A stretch of DNA of 50,239 nt from Clostridia bacterium (lineage in GTDB: Bacteria; Bacillota; Clostridia; Christensenellales; UBA1242). Under the pieces are notes generated by a model. It was not told where the DNA came from. It saw only the letters and a program-made list of their open reading frames with translations, and did not search any database. This document shows, piece by piece, positions 1-6,335 of this stretch. A program made the translations under genes and the position numbers. Location of the stretch: the NCBI GenBank assembly GCA_900767835.1, contig CAAGAO010000010.1:1-50239 (forward strand). Reading direction: 5' to 3'. The stretch's first letter is position 1, and every line of letters starts with the position of its first letter.

Positions 1-79
1 AAAACGATAATATTTATTTGTTAAACTAAAAATTTAACATTTAACACATTAAAAAGTAACTATTATTACTTATATTGCT

Positions 80-107
80 ATTATATATCCCCCCCCCGCG
101 TTGTCAA
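80..107 (-). promoter_or_regulatory. Sigma-A type promoter with G9 spacer, firing off the left edge
   Basis: On the minus strand TTGACA (102-107) and TATAAT (80-85) are separated by 16 nt that include nine consecutive G. The arrangement and flanks closely match the promoter of the DGR target gene at 6199-6227, including the shared ACGCGGG start of the spacer and the AT-rich tract beyond the -35. The gene it drives would start left of position 1, so its identity is inference. Confidence 0.7.
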
Positions 108-291
108 ATGTTTTTTAACTTTTGTGAAAAAATTTTATTTTTGTTAATTCCAAAAGTAAACGCAAAAAGTTTTAGCGAGAAAGTTTATTCTAATTTGTAA
201 AAGTTTAAGAATAAATTAAACAATGTGATATTAAATTTTAAGTTGCTAAACACAACCACATTGATAAATCAAAGCAACACATAATGCGTTA

Positions 292-345
292 TTATCAGTT
301 GCTGGCAAGTATCCTTACGGGCTGTTTGCCGACAACTTCCGATAA
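292..345. repeat. Nested inverted repeat, possible structured RNA
   Basis: Arms TTATC/GATAA, AGTTG/CAACT and GGCAA/TTGCC nest inside one another around a small TCC/GGG hairpin, giving an interrupted stem of about 15 pairs. It is more GC-rich than its surroundings. It lies about 140 nt upstream of the DUF421 gene and matches no riboswitch class I recognise. It could be a structured RNA, a transcription boundary or a protein-binding cruciform. Confidence 0.45.
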
Positions 346-484
346 TAAAAATTATTAAAAATTAAAAAATATTTGTGGTTAATTTCATTTGTTTTAAAAA
401 TTTGCTTTATTTTAAGTATTATTTATAAAAAGAAACATTTTATTAATTCGTTTAATTAAAATATTTTTGGGCAAAATTATTTGT

Positions 485-1180
485 ATGATTACAGTAATTA
501 TTCGCGTTTTAATAATTTATATTTTAATTTTGTTTGTATTTAGGTTAATGGGCAAAAGACAACTTGGGCAAATGCAACCATTTGAACTGGTTTTAACTTT
601 AATAATTGCCGACCTTGCAACTATTCCTATGGCGGAGATGAGCGTTCCGCTTTTAAATGGTATTGTCCCACTTTTAACTTTGGTTGTTTTTCACTTTGTG
701 CTAACCACACTAACAAGAGTAAGCACCAATTTTAGCAAATTTATAAGTGGCAAGCCCATAATTGTAATTGATATGAAAGGCATAAACTATGGTGCATTAA
801 AAAAACTGAACATCACCATTGATGACCTATTTGAGTCCATACGAGAAGCGGGATTTTTTAGTTTTACAGAAGTTCAATACGCAATTATGGAAACAAACGG
901 TAAAGTGAGTGTTATGCCAAAACCAGACTTTGCTCCAGTGACAAATAGCGATATGAAAATTAAAAAGGAAGAAGACACTCTCCCACTAACCATAATTTCC
1001 GAAGGACAATATATGAAAGAAAATTTACAAATGAGCGACAAGCCAAAAGAATTTTATGATAATTTTTTAAAAAAGCAAAAAGTCAAGTCCATTAAACAAG
1101 TGTTAATTTTAACAATAACCAAACAAGGCGAAGTTTATTTCCAAGAAAAAAACAAACCTTGTATGTTGACAACTCTTTAA
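485..1180 (+). CDS. DUF421 (YetF/YcaP family) membrane protein
   Basis: A 231-residue protein with hydrophobic segments at about residues 1-20, 32-52 and 57-77, followed by a cytoplasmic part. The family-typical stretches RLMGKRQLGQMQPFELV, GKPIIVIDMKG and REAGFFSFTEVQYAI are all present. The family is found in spore-formers and relatives and its biochemical role is unsettled. I chose the ATG at 485; a TTG at 467 would add six residues before the first membrane segment. No clear ribosome site supports either start. The next gene starts 32 nt downstream, the usual DUF421-DUF4363 pairing. Confidence 0.85.
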   Translation: MITVIIRVLIIYILILFVFRLMGKRQLGQMQPFELVLTLIIADLATIPMAEMSVPLLNGIVPLLTLVVFHFVLTTLTRVSTNFSKFISGKPIIVIDMKGINYGALKKLNITIDDLFESIREAGFFSFTEVQYAIMETNGKVSVMPKPDFAPVTNSDMKIKKEEDTLPLTIISEGQYMKENLQMSDKPKEFYDNFLKKQKVKSIKQVLILTITKQGEVYFQEKNKPCMLTTL

Positions 1181-1212
1181 AAATAGTGCGAAGGCACAAA
1201 ATAGGAATATTT

Positions 1213-1602
1213 ATGAAAAAATTATTATGTATTATGATTATAACTGCATTTTTAGTTGGTTGTTGTATTACGGAAGAAATTTTAGTAAAAAAAACGCTTG
1301 CCGAAATTGACAAGCAAGGTAACGAACTATATTTTTATGCTCAATCTTTGGACGATTTAAACAATGACGAATTATTAACAAAGACAAGAGAATTAAACAA
1401 CTACTGGTTAAAGTATGAAGATGCCTTATGTTTTTTTGTGAATCATAAAGATATGCACGAAATGGGCAACGAATTAATTAAAATGATTTCCTATGCAAAA
1501 AATAATATTAAAGAAGAATACTTAACTAGTTTAGAATTAGTAATATATTATAGTTCCACCTTCCACCATATTATGGGTGTAAGTTTTGAAAATATATTCT
1601 GA
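1213..1602 (+). CDS. DUF4363-like small exported protein
   Basis: 129 residues with a hydrophobic N-terminus ending in LVGC, which fits either a lipobox or a membrane anchor. A mostly helical, charged remainder follows. The ATG at 1213 is preceded by AGGA at good spacing, so the upstream in-frame ATG at 1159, which would overlap the previous gene, is unlikely. Genes of this kind commonly follow DUF421 genes in Clostridia, and I assign it to DUF4363 on that context plus size and topology, not on a diagnostic motif. Confidence 0.6.
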   Translation: MKKLLCIMIITAFLVGCCITEEILVKKTLAEIDKQGNELYFYAQSLDDLNNDELLTKTRELNNYWLKYEDALCFFVNHKDMHEMGNELIKMISYAKNNIKEEYLTSLELVIYYSSTFHHIMGVSFENIF

Positions 1603-1606
1603 CAAA

Positions 1607-2200
1607 TTAAAACACATATATTGCTAAAAATAATAAAACAACTACCAAAGCAATTAAAATCCAAATTGTTATTTTTCTTTTAATTTTGTCTTTTTTCTCA
1701 ATATTTATTTCAGATTTATTTGAATTATTGTCAATATTATTATCAATTTTTGTATCTTCACAATTCTCGCCAGTATCTTTTGTGTTATTATTTTTCTTTT
1801 TTGTCTTTTTTGTCTTTGGCTTTGAATGGCTATTTTTAAAATTAGTTAAATCATCTTTCAGTCCTTTAAAAAATGACTTTACCTTACCGCCAAAATCTTT
1901 GAATAAATTTTCATTGGCTTCTTCCGACAGTTGATTACTTGTGTTATCTTCTGTATGTAAAACATTCTCATTTGCATTTGGTTGATTAAGATTATTTTTT
2001 AAATCGTATTCTTTTCTTAACTCTTCATCTTTTAAAGTGTTGTAAGCCTCATTTAGTTCTGCTGTTTTTTCCACAGCAAAAGACTTATCACCCGCATAAA
2101 CATCTGGGTGATATTCTTTAATTTTAACAAGATATGCGGCTTTTATTTCGCTAAAATCAGCCCCTACATCTACACCAATAATCTCATAATAGTTTTTCAT
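1607..2200 (-). CDS. J-domain protein with C-terminal membrane anchor
   Basis: 197 residues. The N-terminus is a J domain (about residues 1-65) with the HPD motif in KEYHPDVYAG, which in this family stimulates the ATPase of DnaK-type Hsp70. A low-complexity, Lys/Asn/Asp-rich linker follows, then a single hydrophobic segment at the very C-terminus, so it is probably a tail-anchored co-chaperone. It lacks the Gly/Phe and zinc-finger regions of DnaJ. The ATG at 2200 is chosen because a promoter overlaps the 23 codons of the longer frame. It converges with the DUF4363 gene, leaving a 4-bp gap. Confidence 0.85.
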   Translation of the reverse strand: MKNYYEIIGVDVGADFSEIKAAYLVKIKEYHPDVYAGDKSFAVEKTAELNEAYNTLKDEELRKEYDLKNNLNQPNANENVLHTEDNTSNQLSEEANENLFKDFGGKVKSFFKGLKDDLTNFKNSHSKPKTKKTKKKNNNTKDTGENCEDTKIDNNIDNNSNKSEINIEKKDKIKRKITIWILIALVVVLLFLAIYVF

Positions 2201-2213
2201 ATAACTTGTTAAA

Positions 2214-2242
2214 ATATTAGCACAAATCTTGCAAAATGTCAA
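2214..2242 (-). promoter_or_regulatory. Promoter of the J-domain gene
   Basis: On the minus strand TTGACA (2237-2242), 17 nt, then TAATAT (2214-2219). The ATG is only 13 nt beyond the -10 box, so the predicted 5' leader is about six nt and there is no Shine-Dalgarno site. Confidence 0.65.
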
Positions 2243-2382
2243 TGTATAGCACATTACACAAAACCACAATCAAGTAATACTAAAAGAAAAGTAGAATTTT
2301 ATTAATAAATATTTAAAATTCAAATAAAATCTTTTAGTATCAAGAAAACACTTCACTTCGTTTATGTTGTTCTTGCGTTCCT

Positions 2383-2424
2383 AAAAAAATGCGGAAGAAA
2401 CTTTTTGCAAAAAGTTTCCCCCGC
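2383..2424 (-). terminator. Rho-independent terminator ending the DGR cassette
   Basis: Minus strand GCGG..GAAACTTTTT, a GC loop, AAAAAGTTTC..CCGC, then ATTTTTTT. It lies 22 nt past the reverse transcriptase stop codon and closes the DGR transcription unit. Confidence 0.85.
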
Positions 2425-2446
2425 AACCCATTTTAAAACTTTAATA

Positions 2447-3475
2447 TTAATTAACCAAATGTTTTAAATTTAGCATACATCTACTAATCACACAATTAAT
2501 CATAAGCCGTTTAACATTGCCATAAAAGCCAGCAATACTCATTTCTATTTGGTCATTGTCTATTAAACCTTTTCTATATACTATTTGTAAATTTTTAATT
2601 TTATTTAACATTCTCTTTTTGCTTTGTGGTCGCATATGCTTTATAAGTTTTCCGTTAGACAAAAGATAATACCTAACACCTAAACAATCAACTCCATTTT
2701 TAAGCGGATATATTTCGCTTTTATGATTTAGTTCTAATTTTAATTTGTTGCAAACTTTTTTAATTTCGTTAAATAAACTTTTTAATAAATTTTTATCATT
2801 ATGTAAAATAATCAAATCGTCCATATATCGAACATAATATTTAATATGATATTTTTCTTTTATTAACCTATCAATTTCATTAAGGTATAAAAGAGCAAAA
2901 ACTTGACTAGATTGATTCCCCATAGGCACACCACAGTTTGAATCTTTATTATAACTATCAATTACTTGATAAATCAATTCTTTTAATTTGTTATCATAAA
3001 TTACACCTAATTTTTCTTTTAATACTGAATGGTCAATATTATTAAAATACTTTTTTATGTCAATTTTTAAAACATATGAATTGTATTTGTATTGTTTAAA
3101 TATTTCTCTCAAATTATTTTCCAGTCTTTTTCTTGCAAAATGCGTACCTTTACCTTTTTGACACGCACAATTATCGTATATAAAATATTTACTATAAAAT
3201 GGCACTAAAAAGTTATAACATAAGCAATTTTGCACAATTCTATCATAATAAGTCAATGCTTGTATTTCTCTTTCTTTAGGGTCATAAATCATAAATTTTT
3301 TATAACCTCTAATTTTATACTCACCATTTAGTAAATCTTTTTCTAATTTCGTAAGGTTACTTGATAAATTTAATTCAAAATCAACCACTTCTCTTTTGTG
3401 TCGTTTACATTTTCTAGCCCTTAAATGAGATAAATAAAGATTATTAAATGAAAAAATATCATCAAATTTATACAT
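2447..3475 (-). CDS. DGR reverse transcriptase
   Basis: 342 residues. It copies template-repeat RNA into adenine-mutagenised cDNA in diversity-generating retroelements. Visible RT blocks are DIKKYFNNID (139-148, catalytic Asp139), GVPMGNQSSQ (182-191) and YMDD (217-220, catalytic Asp219/220). The MGNxSSQ form of motif 4 is characteristic of DGR enzymes; group II intron RTs have a QG..SP-type motif there. No maturase or endonuclease domain is present, which argues against a group II intron, and the length fits DGR RTs. ATG 3475 is chosen over 3511 because AAGGTGG sits just upstream and the longer form would read through a hairpin. It is the last gene of the cassette, after Avd and TR. Confidence 0.95.
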   Translation of the reverse strand: MYKFDDIFSFNNLYLSHLRARKCKRHKREVVDFELNLSSNLTKLEKDLLNGEYKIRGYKKFMIYDPKEREIQALTYYDRIVQNCLCYNFLVPFYSKYFIYDNCACQKGKGTHFARKRLENNLREIFKQYKYNSYVLKIDIKKYFNNIDHSVLKEKLGVIYDNKLKELIYQVIDSYNKDSNCGVPMGNQSSQVFALLYLNEIDRLIKEKYHIKYYVRYMDDLIILHNDKNLLKSLFNEIKKVCNKLKLELNHKSEIYPLKNGVDCLGVRYYLLSNGKLIKHMRPQSKKRMLNKIKNLQIVYRKGLIDNDQIEMSIAGFYGNVKRLMINCVISRCMLNLKHLVN

Positions 3476-3692
3476 AAACCACCTTTTAAAAGTGGCGGAA
3501 TACTCCGCCACTTTAGTCCGTCAGATTGTTTATTTGAACAACTAAATTCAAAAAGATAACCTTTGTTATCGTCTCTCCTACTAACGGCACTCTTTTCCCT
3601 GCCTAAATTTAGGCTTAAGAAGGAAGCAAGTTCCTTTACCCTATACTCTGTGTTAAAGTACATACATTAACAATCTCATTATTAGGGTAGAT
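3476..3692 (-). ncRNA. Structured spacer between TR and RT (likely DGR RNA 3' part)
   Basis: 217 nt with at least four perfect inverted repeats: 3620-3636 (6-bp arms), 3601-3614 (14-nt palindrome), 3555-3570 (6-bp arms) and 3490-3513 (10-bp arms AAGTGGCGGA/TCCGCCACTT, just before the RT ribosome site). In the Bordetella phage DGR the RNA downstream of TR is needed for cDNA priming, so a structured spacer at this position fits that role. The function here is inference. An 80-codon frame through it overlaps the RT in another frame and is not credible. Confidence 0.6.
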
Positions 3693-3823
3693 CCGCACGC
3701 GACCCGTTGTTATCGTTGTTAGCATTGTTGTTGTTCAAATTGCCATTGTTGTTCACATTACGCACATTGTTAGCATTAGATGAATTAGGCGAACGAAGCC
3801 ACCACGAAGCGGGACTAGAAGCA
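3693..3823 (-). repeat. DGR template repeat (TR)
   Basis: 131 bp, same length and no gaps relative to the VR at 4562-4692. Read in the VR frame it encodes WLRSP, then mainly Asn (AAC/AAT) codons, then GSRA. Seventeen AAY codons, one TCA and one GAT make up 36 adenines in the variable core. The 14 nt at its 3' end (3693-3706, GC-rich) and the 33 nt at its 5' end (3791-3823) are identical to the VR. These correspond to the homing initiation and upstream anchor segments known in DGRs. Confidence 0.95.
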
Positions 3824-3851
3824 TACAACTCACCACCTACGACTCATTATT

Positions 3852-4424
3852 TTAACTAGCAAATGCTAGGAATCGCCTTTTGTCACTTTCACACCATTTG
3901 CCAAGAAGAATAGATACTTCAGTTCCTTGTTTTGAAATTTGTTCAAACTGTTTAAATGTCATAATATTTTCTTCTACAGCAATAGCCACAAAATATTCAA
4001 GTACTTTTATACTACTAAGAGCCTTTTGTTGAAGTTCATATCTGTTTTTGTATCTTTCAATTTTTTTAGGTGCAATGACAATACTATTTGCCCTAACCAT
4101 ACACTCCATCATATCCAAAGCCAATGTTTGAACTCGAACTGCAAAAGTATATCTTTCACTTTTTGGAATTTTCCTAGTAGCATTAATCACATATTTTACC
4201 AATTCTCTTGCTTTTGTTATTACTATTAATTCACTAGCATCTTTTCTAATTGTAATATGTGGTTGTTTTTTAGGACTAGTATCATTTAACTGTTTTTCTA
4301 ATTTGTCTATATTTTCTTGTGTTTTTTTAGTTAAATTACTAGTTTTCTTCTCTTTATTATTCAAATTTCGGTCGCCCGCAAGGGGCGACTGTAATATTTT
4401 ATCACTCTCTCGTTTTTCTATCAT
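3852..4424 (-). CDS. avd: Avd accessory protein of the DGR
   Basis: 190 residues. Avd is a small basic four-helix-bundle protein that pentamerises and binds the DGR reverse transcriptase and template RNA. The core (about 60-190) carries the family pattern KARELVKYVINATRKIPKSE, a long helix with RVQTLALDMMECMVRAN, and the end block KQGTEVSILLGKW..SDKRRF. The first 55 residues are a polar, Lys-rich extension that the compact Avd core does not need. It lies between target gene and TR, the classical order. Ribosome site is weak (GAAAG). A 7-bp perfect palindrome interrupts the extension (4371-4389). Confidence 0.88.
   Translation of the reverse strand: MIEKRESDKILQSPLAGDRNLNNKEKKTSNLTKKTQENIDKLEKQLNDTSPKKQPHITIRKDASELIVITKARELVKYVINATRKIPKSERYTFAVRVQTLALDMMECMVRANSIVIAPKKIERYKNRYELQQKALSSIKVLEYFVAIAVEENIMTFKQFEQISKQGTEVSILLGKWCESDKRRFLAFAS
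4371..4389. repeat. GC-rich palindrome inside the 5' part of avd
   Basis: GTCGCCC, loop GCAAG, GGGCGAC. It encodes part of QSPLAGDR in the N-terminal extension and is much more GC-rich than the surrounding gene. It could be a small inserted palindromic element or an mRNA structure. Confidence 0.5.
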
Positions 4425-4458
4425 TTTTTAATTTCTTTCTTTATTTTTCATTATATTT

Positions 4459-4476
4459 TTGCCACATTTGTGGCAA
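4459..4476. repeat. Hairpin between VR and avd
   Basis: TTGCCAC, loop ATTT, GTGGCAA: a 7-bp perfect stem 72 nt past the target stop codon on the minus strand. DGRs often need a hairpin or cruciform just after the VR for efficient homing, but usually closer to it. It could equally be a weak terminator. Confidence 0.4.
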
Positions 4477-4547
4477 GATTTCTTTATTCAACTTTATTAC
4501 TTTAATCTCTTTTCTTCTTTCGCTTACTTAGTAACCTTATCTAGGTA

Positions 4548-6107
4548 TTAGAAAAGGAAAGCCGCACGCGACCCGTAGCCAACGTAGGAAGCAAGGTAGT
4601 CGAGCAAATCGCCACTGACGCCCACATAACGCACATAGTAAGCATAAGAAGAATCAGAAGAACGAAGCCACCACGAAGCGGGACTAGAAGCACCTAGAAC
4701 ACTTGTTCTACTTGACATATATAGTGGGGCAGAATAAGACTCTCTCGAGTTTGCCACATAATCCGCTTTAAATATTTCTTCCATTTCGGTTTGACTTAAA
4801 AGCCATAATTTGTCAGATGTTAAGTCTACTGCTTTCTTGCCGTCTATTGTTGTTGGTACTGTTTTCATTTCTTTTGTTTCGTTAGTGATTGCCGACTCAT
4901 TATACAAACTTGCTAAGGTTCTTTCTTGTATTTTTGTATAGAGTGGGTCAGATGTTAAGTTATATGTTGTTAGTAGGTTTACGCTCGTTCCATCTGGGAT
5001 ATAAGAACCAGAACTACTCTTTGTACTTCGATTCACATCAGCACCTTTTAGATAATTCCTTATATTACTTGTTGCATAGTCTTGTGCGGAATAGCCATAG
5101 TCGTTTAAATATTCACCACTATTTGTATATTTGTTTTGGAATGATATTCCGTAGTTTGTTGTGCTTTCTGAATATAGTACTTTTTCTGATAGCATTACAT
5201 AGGTAGTATCTTTTAGCATTATTCCTTGTGATAATGGAGTATTGTCTGAGTCTGTTAAGGCAGTTACTGTATTATTGGCAAATGTTCCTACAATTAACCA
5301 TTTAACTTTTTCATTATTCCTTTCCCCCATTTCTATATAGTATGGATAACGCTCAGCATAGCATTTGTATGTATCGCCATATTCATATGTCTCCCATACA
5401 CTTACACTTCCCAAACCTGTTTTAATTGATTCTACTTCAGTTGTTGTGAATTGCTTGATTGGTGCATCTGTTTTTACTTGTGATTGAGTGTATGCTGATT
5501 TTTCTAAATTCATTTTTAGTTGTATGTTGTTTGATGTTGGTGTTGTTAAGGCAGTGTTACCATATGAACCATCTGCGTTTGGTAATAGTTTAATGTTAAA
5601 AGTAAATGTGGTAGATTCGGTTTTGGCTAGTACTACCGCTGATTTATCATAATCTACCTTTATTATACTTTCTAGTTCGGTGGTTGTTGCTTTGCAATTT
5701 GCCAAATCTACATTTACCAGAATATCAAAATCTGATGTGTTGGTTATTTTGATTTTTACAATAATATCTTCTGGGTTGCCAGATGTTCCTAAGTCACTAA
5801 AATATCTTGTTGCACTACCCGAACCTGCGGTTGCTCCTAGGTTAAAACTTGCATCTCCACCATTTAAGGCTAGACCACCATTGGCAGTGATTTGAACCTC
5901 GTTTGTTATTGGTTCGCCATCGGCTGTGTCTGAATGTCCTGATATCCACGCCTCAATATTTGCTTTTACATTGTGTGCAGTAAAGCCAATTGTTCCGCTT
6001 ACATTAAGGCTGGCTTGTTTTGCTGAATATACACCTATCGCTATGGCACAAACACATAGGCATAGTGTGGCAATGTTTAAAAGTAGATTAAATTTTCTTT
6101 TTTTCAT
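4548..6107 (-). CDS. DGR target protein: exported, C-type-lectin-like variable tail
   Basis: 519 residues. Residues 7-30 form one hydrophobic export/anchor segment (NLLLNIATLCLCVCAIAIGV), followed by YSAKQASLNVSGTIGF. A Thr/Ser-rich beta-sandwich-like region spans about 35-205, somewhat like TasA/camelysin. The C-terminal half (about 230-519) resembles the DUF6273 / formylglycine-enzyme-like C-lectin fold used by DGR targets, with SWWLRSS before the variable loop. Variable residues are 485-511, and the VR runs nearly to the stop codon. GGGAG precedes the ATG. It is probably a surface-displayed binding protein; the ligand is unknown. A sibling lies at 45893-47341. Confidence 0.9.
   Translation of the reverse strand: MKKRKFNLLLNIATLCLCVCAIAIGVYSAKQASLNVSGTIGFTAHNVKANIEAWISGHSDTADGEPITNEVQITANGGLALNGGDASFNLGATAGSGSATRYFSDLGTSGNPEDIIVKIKITNTSDFDILVNVDLANCKATTTELESIIKVDYDKSAVVLAKTESTTFTFNIKLLPNADGSYGNTALTTPTSNNIQLKMNLEKSAYTQSQVKTDAPIKQFTTTEVESIKTGLGSVSVWETYEYGDTYKCYAERYPYYIEMGERNNEKVKWLIVGTFANNTVTALTDSDNTPLSQGIMLKDTTYVMLSEKVLYSESTTNYGISFQNKYTNSGEYLNDYGYSAQDYATSNIRNYLKGADVNRSTKSSSGSYIPDGTSVNLLTTYNLTSDPLYTKIQERTLASLYNESAITNETKEMKTVPTTIDGKKAVDLTSDKLWLLSQTEMEEIFKADYVANSRESYSAPLYMSSRTSVLGASSPASWWLRSSDSSYAYYVRYVGVSGDLLDYLASYVGYGSRAAFLF
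4562..4692 (-). repeat. DGR variable repeat (VR)
   Basis: 131 bp aligned without gaps to the TR. There are 27 differences: 25 at TR adenines (to G, C or T) and two others, in the adjacent codons TCG CCT (TR) versus TCT TCT (VR). All 19 adenine-containing codons of the core have changed, giving Tyr, Gly, Val, Ser, Leu, Asp and so on. The 14-nt GC-rich end (4562-4575) is identical to the TR. Confidence 0.95.
5981..6107 (-). repeat. N-terminal coding repeat shared with the second target gene, copy 1
   Basis: Aligns without gaps to 47215-47341. The encoded first 46 residues differ at only five positions, whereas the middles of the two proteins have diverged strongly. Confidence 0.8.
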
Positions 6108-6198
6108 ATTTTTCTCCCTTTTTTAAATTTAAGTAAAAATTGGTTTTAATATTTGTTTTGTAAAAACATATATTTACATATTTTTACTCTTTAAGACA

Positions 6199-6227
6199 AT
6201 TATATATCCCCCCTCCCGCGTTGTCAA
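6199..6227 (-). promoter_or_regulatory. Promoter of the DGR target gene/cassette
   Basis: Minus strand TTGACA (6222-6227), 17-nt spacer containing GGGAGGGGGG, TATAAT (6199-6204): both boxes are perfect. The predicted start of transcription leaves a leader of about 85 nt before the target ATG. An AT-rich tract lies upstream of the -35. No other clear promoter was seen in the cassette, so avd, TR and RT may be read from here. Confidence 0.85.
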
Positions 6228-6276
6228 ACGATTTTTACAAATTGTTAAAAAAATTTTTGAAATGGCAATTTTGTAC

Positions 6277-6319
6277 AAAAATAGCGGTCAAATTTATACA
6301 AAATTTGACCGCTATTTTT
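6277..6319. terminator. Bidirectional rho-independent terminator
   Basis: Arms of about 19 bp (AAAAATAGCGGTCAAATTT and its complement) with a tiny loop, flanked by A and T runs. It separates uvrA from the DGR cassette. Confidence 0.9.
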
Positions 6320-6335
6320 CAAGCAATGTAATTTA

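Larger units (their letters stand above)
1..484. other. Left-edge non-coding region
   Basis: No credible reading frame is seen here. It holds a minus-strand promoter (80-107) firing off the left edge, about 80 nt of AT-rich sequence that would be the 5' leader of that off-window gene, and a nested inverted repeat (292-345). The rest is AT-rich with no recognisable signal. Confidence 0.6.

Noticed and set aside
1092..1313. Minus-strand frame opposite the DUF421/DUF4363 genes
   Set aside because: It lies antisense across two well-supported genes and has no recognisable product.
2447..3475. Group II intron or retron reverse transcriptase
   Set aside because: No maturase or endonuclease domain and no intron RNA. 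The MGNQSSQ motif plus adjacent TR, VR and Avd identify a DGR.
3421..3663. 80-codon minus-strand frame between TR and RT
   Set aside because: It overlaps the RT gene in another frame and runs through four hairpins; it is better explained as the DGR RNA spacer.
3711..3790. Simple trinucleotide repeat (GTT/AAC) as a microsatellite or CRISPR-like array
   Set aside because: The repeats are explained as the Asn codons of the DGR template, flanked by sequences identical to the VR.
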